This document shows, in pieces, positions 21,440 through 33,035 of a stretch of DNA of 64,000 nucleotides. Source of the stretch: Metellina segmentata (Eukaryota > Arthropoda > Arachnida > Araneae > Tetragnathidae); contig OX375875.1 of the NCBI GenBank assembly GCA_947359465.1, forward strand, positions 16,021,439-16,085,438. The letters run 5' to 3'. Within the stretch, counting starts at the first letter, position 1, and every line of letters starts with the position of its first letter. The notes beneath the pieces are model-generated. The model ran no database searches, had not been told where the DNA came from, and saw only the letters and a program-made list of their open reading frames with translations. A program made the position numbers and the translations under genes.

Positions 21440-22115
21440 TTAGAACAATTGAATGATTTATTTCAGAGTTTGACCGTTACAAAAGGGAGGAAGTTGTTAA
21501 AGCGTTGGTCCACATCTGGCCTGGAAGCAAGATGTCACCCGGCGTGGGATAGACTGAAAAAGTTCCCGGATGTTGTGACGTGGAATTTCTCTCTAAAGTG
21601 TCTCCAACTGTCGGGCTAAAAGGTCAACATTCTGGGATGGTTTAAATCGCCTTCCCATAACGTCCCAAATGTGCTCAACGGGAGATGGATCAGAAGACCT
21701 AGCTGGGCAAGGAAATGCTGCAAAAGCTTGAAGACAATACATAGCAACACGTGCCGTGTGCGGCCGGGCATTATCTTGTTGAAAAGCAAGGGGTGTCGCA
21801 AAAGAAACGGTAACACAACTGGTTTTAGAATGTCGTCTGAGTACCGCTGTGCTGAAAGTGTGCCAGAAATGACTACCAAAGGGCTATCAAAGAAGATGGC
21901 ACCCCAGACCATAACCACCTGTTGTGGATATGTGTAGCGCGCGATAGTAAGGGAAGGATCCCCACGCTGCCTTGGATGTCTCTAGAAACGTTTGCGGTTG
22001 TCGTCAGGACACAGTTGGAAACGGGACTCGTCTCTAAAGACTATACATCCCTTCTCATCTACGTTCCAAGCTGATCGAGCCCGGCACAACACCTGGACAA
22101 CTCCTCCTTGGTGCA
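21440..22115 (-). pseudogene. Tc1-type transposase, broken
   Basis: The minus strand carries FRDESRFQLCPDDN with the first catalytic Asp (near 22035), then VVMVWGAIFFDSPLVVISG and SAQRYSDDILKPVVLPFLLR. The second and third blocks are damaged by frameshifts, and the text near 21690 corresponds to RSSDPSPVEHIW. It is the same family as the plus-strand copy at 31140-31760; both end in a CGGTCAAACT.TGAAAT stretch after the stop. Confidence 0.8.
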
Positions 22116-22497
22116 TCGATTTTTTTAAAGAGTACATTTAAATTTGGAAGCATACTGATATAACAGCCTATCTCTCGGCAACCCCTACTTTTTCTCTGAG
22201 TGCAAATGTACGCTTAGAAAACCACTTAGAAACGTCTTTATGCAAGGGAAAGATCCGGCCAAGCAATGTCAAGAACTTACTGACGAAATACACCCAAAAG
22301 TAGTTATAGGAATCGAAACAGTAACGTTTCTCGCAAGTGCCAGATACAGCCAAATGAAATAAAACTTCAGAGTTAACTGTGTCACATAAAAAATTGCTGC
22401 TTCAGTTGCTTCTCTATTGACCATCTTAATCCGGTAAATAAATTACAAACATCCTGCATTTCTATTGCATTGACATCGGATATTCGAGGTCATTAGG
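22116..22497. other. No gene seen
   Basis: No recognisable motif. Confidence 0.35.
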
Positions 22498-22798
22498 TAA
22501 TTAATTAACGTCGCACTGGTGTACCACAATGGGCTATTGGTGACAGTCCAGGTTTAAATACAAAGGAAAAGATCCGAGGACGACATCAAGTATTCTTGAA
22601 CCACATTCAAATGACGAGGTCACACCTGAGTTTGCACCCCACTCTGCAAACTTCCTCATCACGCCAACGTGAGGCCACGATTGCTTTAAAGTGCACCAGT
22701 CCACTTTCTACATTAAGGTCCTGTTTGCATTGGAACTCGCAACCCTCCGGTTGCTAATCTGGTGTTCCTCCAACTGTTCTACCGCAGCCCCCATCAGA
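22498..22798 (-). mobile_element. SINE-A with head type 2
   Basis: Tail TTAACGTCGCACTGGTG, body with TGACGAGGTCACACCTGAGT and CAACGTGAGGCCACGA. It ends at a tRNA-like head whose B-box region is GAACTCGCAACCCTCCGGTT and whose A-box region is CTACCGCAGCCCCCATC. This head differs from that of the 13.2, 30.4 and 39.7 kb copies. Confidence 0.75.
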
Positions 22799-23758
22799 AA
22801 ATCGAAAATTCTATTAGAATTGCAATTTTGTGCGACATGGAATAGCTACTCAATTGCATAAATAAAATTCAAATTCTTGCGAGTTCGAGATGGAAATGAA
22901 AGAGAAAAAGAGGAACGTGTATAAATTAGTAACCTCTTTGTGTGTAAGATTTTAATAAAAAAACAGAGTTTTGGAAATATTTTCTCATAATAATTTTCTA
23001 CAAATATAGGCATTGTGTTGCTCTTGAATAACGTTGATTCAACTATCTATACCTACCCACCTAGCTCTACAAATTTACTAGCTTGTTCTAATTTTCTAGT
23101 TCTAATCTAGTCTAGCCTTTCTAGTTCAAGTACATTCTAGTTTTACCAGATATACGCCCCCTCACAATGAGTCGCTGCAAACATTGCAACGGACAAGTGC
23201 ACTTAGCGTGAGGTCTGTTTCTTAAGCTTAAAAAGTTATAAATCTTATATATTTACAATAATAAAGCTGTACAAGCGCATAAAAGAAAAAGAATTTGGCG
23301 TCTAACTCGTATAAAATAATTATTTGTATAAAATGACATCAACTCGTTCGGAAGAAAAAGCAATACCTCGATCATTGAACAGAAATACTTAATGATTAAT
23401 GGCAACATTAAAAACATCAAGGGTAGTTATCTAAAATCCATAAAAAAATCTTTGATTGAATATGTGTTTCGCAGGAAGATACCAGGAATCGAAGAATTTT
23501 CGATCACAGCAGTCATACAGACTGTTCCAACGGTTCAAAGACTTTTTAAAAATTGATAAAAACCAGAACAAATTGAATATTAAAGTACGAATTAGAGTAG
23601 AAGAATTATCAAAGATAGTTTTTTTGTGGGGAGTGGAAAAATTAGTTTAAAAATTCCATCGAAATATTCCAACCCAGCATGTACGGAAGGATATAGATCT
23701 GAAACCACATTTTTGTATACACAGAATGTCCTGTTACATCGCAACTTTAGGATAATGC
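22799..23758. other. No gene seen
   Basis: Contains CTAGTTCTAATCTAGTCTAG-type local repetition near 23080-23140. No coding motif. Confidence 0.35.
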
Positions 23759-23760
23759 TC

Positions 23761-23860
23761 AATGTCAAAAATGGTGGTTCAATGTCTAAAACCATGTTTC
23801 AATGTCAAGGTTGATGGTTCAATGCCAAAGATGATGGTTCAATGTCAAAAATGATGGTCG
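23761..23860. repeat. 20-bp tandem repeat, five units
   Basis: Units begin at 23761, 23781, 23801, 23821 and 23841. The consensus is AATGTCAAAAATGATGGTTC, with one to seven differences per unit. Confidence 0.9.
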
Positions 23861-23971
23861 TAACGGTTGATATGTTGGAAGATACATATTCAGTTATATT
23901 TGTCCAAATTCTTCATTTACTCTTACATAAGAGTGATTACTGCTCAACAATGAATACACGTTGGATCTGGG

Positions 23972-24166
23972 TAATTGGTAATTATTAGTTAACGTCGTAC
24001 TAGAGCAACACAACGGGCTATTGAAGACGGTCCGGGATCAGTCCCTAAGGGAAAGATCCGAGGACAACACCTTGTAATTTTGAAGCACGGTCAGATGATA
24101 AAGCAACACCTGACCTGGCACCCCACTCTCCAAACTTCTACACCAATACAACGTGAACGTTTGATC
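23972..24166 (-). mobile_element. SINE-A fragment, tail type 1 and body
   Basis: GGTAATTGGTAATTATTAGT followed by TAACGTCGTACTAGAGCAAC, then GGTCCGGGATCAGTCCCTAA. It is cut in the body after CCACTCTCCAAACTTCTAC. Confidence 0.85.
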
Positions 24167-24440
24167 TGGGAAAACCAACTATTTTTGACACCCAATAGCT
24201 TTCTATTGCAGACTATTCCGATTGTTCTTGTGAAGTGCAACGCCATAATTCACAAACCACAAGTGCTGCCACCCGTTGCGAAAAATGTGGTATTTATACA
24301 AAATGTTGACATTGGTAGATGGATTGCGCTTTCTTTTTTTAATCTCACTGTACATGTTTCGTGTGTAATACACGCAAATGTAAAATAATCCTAAATAAAA
24401 TGGTGATTAAACAGGCAAAACCTCAACAGCAGGGAAACCT
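24167..24440. other. Unassigned sequence between SINE and LINE
   Basis: The 102-codon plus-strand frame here (24080-24388) starts inside the SINE and is not a gene. Confidence 0.35.
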
Positions 24441-24677
24441 ACCCCGATAAAAGAAGGGTGAAATTGAAATACAAAAGTTAACTATAGGCATTTTAGAAGC
24501 ACCGTCAGGACCAAAATCATCTGAGAGGAAAACTTCTTATAAACACTTTGGCCTGGTGTGGAAGTTCTAAGATTCTAAGATTGTTGGGTGCTTTGAGGTT
24601 TATGGTTGCAACAGTTTTCAACCTTCGCCTCCATTGTTCAGATTTTTTTTTTGTCAGAAGAGTGGAGTTAGTTTGAC

Positions 24678-25460
24678 TTAGAATTTGTTAGTAGAGATTA
24701 GAAATCGGATTAATTGGTACGTTGTGGTTTTGGTTTCGAAAGCTCGGATCATCAGATTGCAGAAGTTTTCAGTATTTGTCGTTTGGAATTTTAAGGAACC
24801 GAAAAGTTTTTTTGGTTCTTTGTTGTATTTATTGCAAATAAATAAAACGTGGTCTAGTGAATCTTCTATTTTACATAATGTGCATTCAGCTGATTTTTCT
24901 AGATTGAAATGGAATAATACGGAGGGTATAATCAACATTTTAATCCTGCATCTGGTTAATATAATGTCTTCTTGTCTGTTGTTTGACCATTTGCAAATAT
25001 TTGATAAATTCGGAATATTTCGTAAAATAGGGTGATATTTGCTTGTGATCCATTCTTTAGAAATTTCTTCTTTGTCGATTTTAATTATTTGTCTTGATAT
25101 GTATTCTGCTTTTGCAAGTTTATCTGCTTTTTTGTTGATTTCGATGTTCCGGTGACCCAGTACCCAAATTAAAATGACGTTAATTGGATTGTGATTGAAT
25201 TTTGATTCATTTGTTTCTTAAACGGATAATTACTTTGGGAGATTTAAGGTTGATATTGGTCAGCGCTGTTAGAACAGATTTACTATCGGAGAAAATAACA
25301 TGATTTCTATCCGAAGTTGTTAGGTCGTCTATTGCTTGACAAATGGCTAAGGCTTCTGCAGTGAAAATGGTCTTGATGTTATTGTGTGTGATTCTGAAGC
25401 TAAAATAACTTTATTCTGACCAGCCAGCAATTAATGTGAAAGTTTCTGATTTTGAAGCAT
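24678..25460 (-). pseudogene. LINE RNase H and C-terminal finger
   Basis: The text reads TAEALAICQAIDDLTTSDRN (RNase H catalytic Glu), VIFSDSKSVLTALTN (catalytic Asp), GSPEHRNQQK (damaged His block, normally GH.G..GNE.AD) and finally CTLCKIEDSLDHVLFICNKY, the usual C-x2-C..H..C finger. In-frame stops interrupt the middle. Confidence 0.8.
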
Positions 25461-25642
25461 CTGTAGATATTATATAGTAATCCTTAGGGGTTTGTTCTTT
25501 GAATTCTTGAAAAAGTGGGTTGATTATTTCTGGAGGAAGATTCTGTAGAAGAAGCATCTGTAGCTATTATATAGTAATCCTTAGGGGTTTGTTCTTTGAA
25601 TTCTTGAAAAAATTGGGTTGATTATTTCTGGAGGAAGATTTT
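25454..25642. repeat. 97-bp tandem duplication inside the LINE
   Basis: GAAGCATCTGTAG starts at 25454 and again at 25551. The copies share TATATAGTAATCCTTAGGGG and GGTTGATTATTTCTGGAGGA and differ at few bases, so the duplication is recent relative to the decay of the LINE. Confidence 0.9.
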
Positions 25643-27335
25643 TATTTTGAAATTCGTAATCTGAGATTTTAATCTGGATATTGGGATTTTCGAATTTAAG
25701 TCAAAATTTTTAAACATTTCTGTTATGTGTTGAAAATTAGGGTTTTTTTTTAAATCTTCTGATTGATTGTTTTTGAGTTTTGTGATGGTTGTTTTTAGCG
25801 GAGAAATTTTACTAATGCTGATATGACGGATCCAAAAGTTGAGATTTAGTCTTGCGATTCGTTTTGATAAATTTGTTTCATTTGTTATCTTTCTGAGGGC
25901 AAGTAAAGGGGTCCATTTTGGTAATCCAAGAGCGATTCTTAAAGCTGTATTATAGGCTACCTTTAGAATTTGTTTTTGGGATTTGCTGGCGTAGTAAGCA
26001 ATAATATTTCCGTAGTCAAAGAGGGTTTGAATGCAAAATTTAATCAATTGGTGTAGATGTTTGGATCTTGCCCCGTAATAATGATTGGAAAAAAAAAAGT
26101 GCTTTTAAAATATTGATTCTCTTAAAAGCTTTGGTGCAAATGTATTTGAAGTGAGCTTCGAATTTTCCTGTTTTGGAGAACATAACTCCCAGAAATTTCA
26201 TTTGAGTTGACCAAGGGATGTACTTCCTCCGATTGTTAATGAATAATTTGGTATTTCTCTTTTGCGTGAAAGGTTGATCGAGTGACGTTTGTCTGTGCGG
26301 ATTTCCAATAATTGCACCATTTAGAAATTTGGTTTAGAGTGGTTTGAAGTTTCATATAAATTTTTTGAAGGTTTGGTCCGGTACAAATTATGAAAATGTC
26401 GTCTGCGTAAATGGTAAATTTTAGTTCGTGAAGATTGGTTTTCATATATACCTTTCATATATAAAGAGTAAAAGAAATGCTGTTAGGACGCCGCCTTGTA
26501 CTAAACCTCGTCATGAGGTGTGAGCTTTGGAAATTGAATTTCTCCATTTGACTTTGATGTTTCTTTCTTTAAGAAAGTTATGGATCCACTGAGCGGTTCA
26601 CCTTTGATATTATTTTTGAGGCATTTTTCTATAAGGCCGTCAATCCGAATAGAGTCATATGCTGCGTGAATATCTAATGATATTCCTATAATAAATTCTT
26701 TGTGATGTATTGCTTTTGGAATTTCTTTGTTAGCTTGGAAAATGGCAGATTGTGTGTCTCTAAAGGGTAGAAATTCGAGATGAGAGTCTTCAAGTGGTTC
26801 GTTAAGGATTGTGTTTTCAATGAGGTGTTGAAGTAGCATGTTTTTTCGAAGATTTGTGCTGGTACGGAGGTAAGACCAATTGGTCGATATGATTTAATTT
26901 CTTCTTTGGGTTTGTTTGTCTTGTGAATAGGAATGATGATGGTGGTTTTCCAACTGTCTGGGATTTCGTTGGTTTGCAGATATGATTAAAACAATTTAGT
27001 AATTTAGAGAGAGATATTTCATTTAAATTTTCCAAAATAATTGCAGAAATTTTGTCTTCTTCTGGGGTTGAAGTTTTTTGTTTTTTGATTGATCTTTTTA
27101 GTTCATCGAGAGAGAAATCGCTATTCAATTTTATATTTCCTTGTCCTCCGTAATCGAGAGAGATTGGTTCGTGATCGGTTGTTTGGCTGAAAAATTTTGC
27201 AAATGCGTCACTTTGTTCGTTTGCTTGAGTTATTATTTTGTTGTCAAGATTAAATAAATTTTGTGACAGTTGAACTGTAGAGGACCTATTTGAAATATTT
27301 TGAATAGCAATTTTGTATCTTTTGCGTTCGAACAA
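25622..27335 (-). pseudogene. LINE ORF2 reverse transcriptase domain
   Basis: Readable pieces are FSLDELKRSIKKQKTSTPEE (pre-RT and template region), GISLDIHAAYDSIRIDGLIE (motif A, catalytic Asp) and FTIYADDIFIICTG (motif C, the catalytic Asp pair, near 26400). The thumb region follows at 26047-25622 (LFDYGNIIAYYASKSQKQIL). Frameshifts lie near 26830 and 26480. Confidence 0.85.
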
Positions 27336-27639
27336 GTTTTATCCCAATATTGTCTTGATGCATTTTTCATTTCCTTCTTAAGTTTTGCTGATGTTCTTTT
27401 AAATTGAATCCAGTGTTCTTTTGAGATATATTTCTTTGTTTGTTTGTGATGGATATTTTTTGCAAAGATGAGCGTTGCATTTAGAAGTCCACCAAATCGG
27501 AAAATCTTAGTGGGAAATGTTGGATTATTTTATTTTGGAATATTGCTTGTTCGCAAATATTTAAAAAGGTTTGGTATTTTAGATTTTCGATATTCTGGAT
27601 TCTGTTATTGACTTCTTCGCGGATATTAAATCCCATCTG
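27336..27639 (-). other. LINE ORF2 linker between endonuclease and RT
   Basis: Continuous with the ORF2 text but lacking a discrete motif. Confidence 0.5.
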
Positions 27640-28376
27640 TATCTTAATCTGGTTTGGTAGTTAGTTTTGGTTTTTCCTATTGTGATGATGATCGGATAGT
27701 GATCACTGTCGGATGTTTCTTCTGCTATTTCGTATTTAATTTGAGGAAAGATGTCGGATAAACATATCGAAAGATCAATTAGAGAGGTGGATCCATTGGA
27801 TGATATCTGAGTGGGGTTATGATTATTAATGAGGCAAAAATCATTTAATAGTATCCAGTTTGCTAGTTTTTCTCCGTCTTTTGTGTAGGTTTGGCTGTTT
27901 CAGAAGTTGTGATGGGCGTTGAAATCACCGAGTATAAGGGTGGGATTTGATGTGCTAGTGCAAAATGAGTCTAGCTCATTAGTGGATAGTTTCCCTTTGG
28001 AACAATATACGTTGATGATATTTAGGCTTTGATTTGATTCGTGGATGACAATTCCTAATATTTCTTCGTTTGTTGACGAGGTCGGAAAATTTATGATATT
28101 GGTAGATAAATTTTTGTTAATTGCGATGAGAAGACCTCCTCTTTTGCTGTTGGGTCTGTCTTTTCTGAAAACTGTTTTGTTTCTAAAATAGAATTTTTGG
28201 TCAGATTTTAAATGAGTTTCTTGAACACGCAAATATTTGTTGAGTTGAAAAGTGAATTCTGTAGCCATAGGTTCTTGTTGCGAACGCTTCTTGCGTTCCA
28301 CTGTACGATTTTCAGATTGAAAATAATAAAAAGGTGAATAATTGAGAGGGCGTACCTGGGAAGAAGACAAGTCCAT
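27640..28376 (-). pseudogene. LINE ORF2 endonuclease domain
   Basis: Exonuclease-endonuclease-phosphatase fold motifs in order: a damaged IVQWNARS start near 28320, QETHLKSDQKF (catalytic Glu), RGGLLIAINKN, IINVYCSKGKL, LILGDFNAHH (27910-27935) and TSDSDHYPIIIT (27681-27715, with the catalytic Asp-His pair). It nicks the target DNA to prime reverse transcription. A stop follows NAHHNF, so the last motif lies beyond it. Confidence 0.85.
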
Positions 28377-28689
28377 GACTACATTTTTCTTTAATTATTT
28401 CTTTGAATTTGATTGAATTATTCTGCTTCTTCGTTTTATTAAATCGTATAAGTCAGAGTCGTTTTCCATTTCCAAATCAGCTTTGATTTTGTCTTTATGT
28501 TGATCGATTTGGTTTTGGGATGGGATGTTTTTCGATTGGTTTTTTTCTTTTCCTTTCTGGACTTGTGATGTTTTTTGAATTTTGAGAGTGATCTTTAGTT
28601 AATTGAGTATTTTTCTTGAATGTTTTGTATTAGTGTTTTTCCAAATTCGTTCAATGTTTGGATGAATTGTTGAGCTTATTCTTTCAATG

Positions 28690-29741
28690 CTTCAGTTATG
28701 ATTGTCTTGAAGTTTGTAACAGTTTCTTGGAATATTCTTTTTATATTCTGTGTTAATTTGATTGTTATCATGATTTTGTATAGTTTGCGACATGTTTGAT
28801 TTGGGAGTTGTTGATCTATAAGTTCTTGCTTCGGTGAACGATAAATGATTAAGGGCTTTGAATTCGAGAAATTTGCGTTCTTTGTGACGTTTCGGGCAGT
28901 TTGGATAGTTTGCAGGATGGTCTTGTTGGCAATTGCAGCATTGTATTGGGTTATCACAGTTTGGGTTCTTATGATTTTGATTGCATTTTATGCATTTTGC
29001 TTCGTTTTTACAGTTTTTTGTTGCATGATCAAATTTAAAACAGGTTTGGTCATTGTCTTGGTTCATCGATGAAAATTGATATTTTTTGAATGGTATACCA
29101 TATTTTGATATCAGGAGGTATTTTCGTTCCTATTTTTGTAATAATGACTGTGGGAGTGGGGAATCTGTCGTTTCCTTTTCTTTTTTGAAATATTCTCATT
29201 TCTAATATTTTTATGTCGTTTTCTGCTTCGAGTTTTTCTATTATTTCTTCAGTTGGAGCGTCAATCTGAATATTAAAAAGGAGAAATCGTGTTGTTACAT
29301 TTTCTACTTTTACTTCTGTTGTAATAGGAATGGTTAGGATTTCTTGTAGGTTGGCTATTTCAGAGGCACATTTCCCGTTTTTAGTTGTGATTATAATCTT
29401 GTTGTTTCGTAAGAATCGAACTGTTTCAATTTGCTTGTGGGAGTGAATTTTTTGCGTTATTTCTTCTTCAAGTTTTCTTGGGTATTGTTGAGGAATTCCA
29501 TTTCTATGATCTTTTGAGCTGAGCACAAGCAAAATTTAAAAAAAAAGCAAATTTTTTCGGATCCGTATTCAGTAGCTGAGTTGATGAGTTCTGTTGTCTT
29601 CAAATTTTTTTTACACCATAAGTTATCTGTTTCTATATTGTGATTTGAGTTACTTTCTATTCCATTTCTTGATTCTGTCAGTTTAGACACCCTCGGAGTT
29701 TGTGGTATGGCTAGCTTGGCCAATTTGATAAGATGTTGCAA
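28690..29741 (-). pseudogene. LINE ORF1, RRM-like region plus zinc knuckles
   Basis: The first frame (29741-29457) is basic and unremarkable and ends in a frameshift. The second (29532-29050) has a fold typical of the region before the knuckles in arthropod ORF1 proteins (TRFLLFNIQIDAPTEEIIEK, then PTPTVIITKIGTKIPPDIKI). The third (29066-28692) has CIKCNQNHKNPNC and CCNCQQDHPANYPNC, two C-x2-C-x3-H-xn-C knuckles. A first knuckle, CFKFDHATKNC, has lost its leading Cys. The protein would bind element RNA. At least two frameshifts break the gene. Confidence 0.8.
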
Positions 29742-29969
29742 AATAATAAAAATTAATATTTACTTACTTTTAGTAAATAGAAAAAGAAGTTGAAATTATA
29801 GAAAATAGTAGTTAATGAAATAGATAAGCGTCAAGCTTGATATCAAAGTATTAGGTTAAGTTTTCACGTCTGCGAGTCACCTCCTACCGAGTTGCAACTC
29901 CGTCTCACCAAATTCATATCACGTGATGATATTTAAGATAGGGGTTATGAAACCCGAGAGCACAACAAA

Positions 29970-30130
29970 GGGGTGTGGAAGTTAGGAGAGAGGGATGCAA
30001 GCGCAGGTCAGCACCTCGACATCTGACCATGGATCAAAAGTACAAGGTGTTGTACATGAATCTTTCCCTTCGGGATTAATCACGAATCCGTTGCCAATAG
30101 CACTGTGTTACTCCATTGGAACGTAAATTC
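29970..30130 (+). mobile_element. SINE-A fragment, diverged
   Basis: Body from GGTGTGGAAGTTAGGAGAGA through CATCTGACCATGGATCAAAA to a tail with CCGTTGCCAATAGC. Head missing. Confidence 0.65.
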
Positions 30131-30249
30131 AACTGCTTAATGTTTTTAAAAATTTTCATCCAGCGTTGCTGACTTGTTACTTTCAAAAGTGAGTATTGAC
30201 AACGAAGAATAAAAAAAGTTTTAAAATTGAATTTTCCACTCGCGTTTTT

Positions 30250-30387
30250 ATTTTGGTTTGATAATTGGTAATTTTGTAATTAACGTTGTACTAGAGTAAC
30301 ATAACGGGTTATTGACGACGGTCCGGGATCAATCCCCTACGGTAAAGATATGAGGACACCACCACGTAATTTTGAACCACCGGTCAG
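30250..30387 (-). mobile_element. SINE-A, host of a second SINE insertion
   Basis: Tail TAACGTTGTACTAGAGTAAC and GACGGTCCGGGATCAATCCC are followed by TTTTGAACCACCGGTCAG. It is interrupted there by the copy at 30388-30708 and resumes for a few bases (AGATGAC) at 30721 before being lost. Confidence 0.8.
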
Positions 30388-30708
30388 TAATAGTAATGGT
30401 AATTTTAGTTAACGTCGTACTAGAGCAACACAACGGGCTATTGACGACGGTCCGGGATCAGTCCCTTTAGGGAAAGATCCGAGGACAACACCTCGTAATT
30501 TTGAACCACGGTCAGATGACGAAGCAACACCTGAGCTGGCACCCCACTCTCCAAACTTCCACGCCAACCCAACGTGAGGACTTTCGGCCACGACAGATTT
30601 AAGGTGCACCAGCCGCCTCTACACCATACGTTTACAAACATCCATGCCCGAACCCGGAACCTTCCGATCTAGAGGCTAACACCTTAACCACTATACCGGT
30701 TGGTCGGC
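30388..30708 (-). mobile_element. Full-length SINE-A, head 1 and tail 1, 14-bp TSD
   Basis: GAACCACCGGTCAG stands on both sides (30374-30387 and 30709-30722), an exact 14-bp target duplication, so the SINE is exactly 321 bp. In SINE orientation it starts GCCGACCAACCGGTATAGTG and has GTGGTTAAGGTGTTAGCC (A-box region). The B-box region is shortened by a deletion (AAGGTTCCGGGTTCGGGC). Body and tail follow, finishing in ACTAAAATTACCATTACTAT. Transcription would be by RNA polymerase III and movement by LINE machinery in trans. Confidence 0.92.
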
Positions 30709-30731
30709 GAACCACCGGTCAGATGACCGGT

Positions 30732-31139
30732 TTGGTATTATCTTCTTTTCTAGTTGCTTTTAAAGTTTAAGGGCAGTTCTAGTTAAACGTGGAACTAGGA
30801 CTTAATGTGGATTCCGAATCCGTATGAAGATCCATGTTTAACTAGAATTCAAAACCAAATCCTGTTGAACTTAAGAACAAAGGAAGTGGTTATTTTGGTC
30901 CTAACGATTAATGGGCGTCTTTTTGGAATACTTATTAGCGCCGCTGTGACTCAAAAGGTTTGCCCACTTCTCTAGCAACTTAAGAGTAGAAGGTGTCGCA
31001 AAACCTATTTTTTCCTGTGTTTCCCCCTCTTTTGTAATCATCAAAGCTTTCCTTTGGTGTGTTTGTCTATTTACCCGATGTTGTTCGGTGCAGCTTGGCC
31101 AAATATACACTCTATAACAAACAAAATTGACCCTCCAAG
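30732..31139. other. No gene seen
   Basis: The 161-codon minus-strand frame at 30901-31386 is largely the opposite strand of the Tc1 remnant. Confidence 0.4.
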
Positions 31140-31765
31140 AAGGTGCAGAATAACAGTGGTGCCGGGGTCGGTCTACTTGGAACGGCGCTGAATGGGGACG
31201 TATAGTCTTTAGTGACGAGTCCCGTTTCCAACTGTGTCCTGACAACAACCGCAGACGGATCAGAAGACGTCCAGGGCAGCGTGAGGATCCTGCACTTACT
31301 ATCGCACGCCACACATGCTCACAACAGGGCTTTATGGTCTGGAGTGCCAAGTCCTTTGATAGCCCTTTGGCAGTCATTTCTGGCACAGCAGAACGTAGAC
31401 GACATTCTACGACCGGTTGTGTTACCGTTTCTTTTGCGACACCCCGGACTTACTTTTCAACAAGATAAAGCCAGGCCGCACGCGTTGCTACGAATTGTCT
31501 TCAAGCTTTTTCCATCATTTCCTTGGACAGCTAGGTCTCCTGATCTCTCTCCCATAGAGCATATTTGGAACGTTGTGGGAAGGCGATTGCAACCATTCCA
31601 ACCATTTCGCTCGACAGTTGGAGACAATTTGGCTGGAAATTCCGCAGGACACCCTCCGGGAATATTTATCGGTCTATGCCACGCCGGGTGACGCATCCAG
31701 GCCAGAGGTGGACCAACACCTTATTGACTTCCTCCCTTTGTAACGGTCAAACTATGAAATTAATC
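31140..31765 (+). pseudogene. Tc1-type transposase, broken
   Basis: The text around 31190 reads W...VVFSDESRFQLCPDN (first catalytic Asp, one frame off). After a deletion come NVDDILRPVVLPFLLRHPGL, FQQDKARPHALLRIVFK (second Asp) and SPDLSPIEHIWNVVGRRL (third catalytic Glu intact). The frame then shifts before the C-terminus. It is the same family as the copy at 21440-22115 and better preserved at the catalytic blocks. Confidence 0.87.
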
Positions 31766-32155
31766 ATTCACTATTTCTGAAATTTTTATCGTTTGTTTTT
31801 ATGTAGTATACCAACCTTCTAATGAAGTAGATTGAGTAATTGCGCACAGACTCACGATATTTCTCATTGTCAATCAGTTTGAAAATCTGTGACTTATATG
31901 TGAAAAAGTTTAAGGAAGTGTTATCAAAAATGATAATAATTTTCACAGAGAATAAGTTATACAGATAAAAGTAAAATCTTTATTTTACTTTATTATTTAA
32001 TTGTATTTATTTTACTCAATGTTATTTAACAATTTCTAACTCATAAATTTCAAAAGTTACTCTAGAATTTGCTCTGTTCATATCAAACTACACTCAGCAA
32101 CAAATGATTTAAATAACACAGTTAAACTAAAGTTAATTGATTCGATGTTAAAACT
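31766..32155. other. AT-rich, no gene seen
   Basis: No motif recognised. Confidence 0.4.
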
Positions 32156-32312
32156 ACACTGCCAAGGTGACTCGTACGACGGCGACGGAGATTTTACCGC
32201 CCTGTGAGTAAACGCTCGATTTCTGTGAGCGGCGACGGTCAATTCTCCGCGACGGAAAAAATACGCCGTGTGTGTAACCGGCGTTCGGTTGGACATATGC
32301 ATTGGTGAAAAT
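32156..32312. other. CpG-rich patch in AT-rich surroundings
   Basis: Dense CpG with repeated GCGACGG words (CGGCGACGGAG, GAGCGGCGACGG, CCGCGACGG) and GTGTGTAACC.GCG blocks. It could be an old GC-rich MITE (repeated CGACGG in both orientations) or a regulatory patch. No open frame with motifs. Confidence 0.4.
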
Positions 32313-33035
32313 GATTATCAAGCGTGATTAAAAACACTTGTCGATACACGCTTCGAAGCCCACGTGTTCTGTCGTTTCATTAGAATATCAATGTGAAAAA
32401 TGCACGTGTTTCTTAAAATCCAACCTACCTCTGACTAAAATTATCTTAGCTTGTTTTTCCACCTTTGCGTGTAGATGTGAAACATATAGTACAGCGCCCT
32501 CTATCCTTGAAATTTGTAACTAAATTTTCCACTCCTTATAGACTTTTGCGATATCTTGCATTTGTGTTCAGTATCTCGAAAAGGATGCATATTTATGAGT
32601 TATAAAATTATAAATACTCTTATGCAGATCATACACAACGTATTTTTTCGCACATCTGGTTTCAAGAATGTTGTATAACTAAACATTCATTCGCTTGTGG
32701 AATAAATTATTTATTTTTGCATACATGAAATAGATCAGCAAAAGTGAAAATCTAGAAGTAACATTGAAGATAATTTAATAAGGATAAATTAAAGTTTCTT
32801 TTACATCATAAAGGTAAATTTCACGTATAATGCCTGAAAACAGTAAAAACATCATTTCACGCAACGTTCATTTAGTCTTGTGGTTTTATGATGGGGATAA
32901 AAAACCAGGAAATAAATAAGTCTTCTTCGAAATTATTTTTTGAATACCTGTTTGAAATAAAACAATGTTTGGGATTTCATCATACTTCAACAAAAATAAT
33001 TTATGAATAGTCACTTTGGGAAGTAGATTTATGGA
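32313..33035. other. No gene seen
   Basis: AT-rich, non-coding. Confidence 0.4.

Larger units (their letters stand above)
24441..29760 (-). mobile_element. Non-LTR retrotransposon (Jockey/I superfamily), near full length, dead
   Basis: Right to left, the element has ORF1 with zinc knuckles (29741-28690), an endonuclease (about 28376-27640), reverse transcriptase (about 27335-25622) and RNase H with a C-terminal CCHC-like finger (about 25450-24678). The order, the Y-A-D-D RT core and the RNase H fit the I/Jockey group. Frameshifts and stops split every ORF and there is a 97-bp internal duplication, so the copy is inactive. It would have mobilised by target-primed reverse transcription. The 5' limit is taken just before ORF1 and the 3' limit is approximate. 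Confidence 0.85.

Noticed and set aside
23456..23814. Overlapping 60-codon frames
   Set aside because: No motif. They run into a 20-bp tandem repeat.
23761..23860. CRISPR-like direct repeat
   Set aside because: The 20-bp units abut without spacers, and the genome context is eukaryotic.
30409..30641. Two minus-strand frames of 66-67 codons
   Set aside because: Both are translations of the SINE-A body, seen again at 12444-12647.
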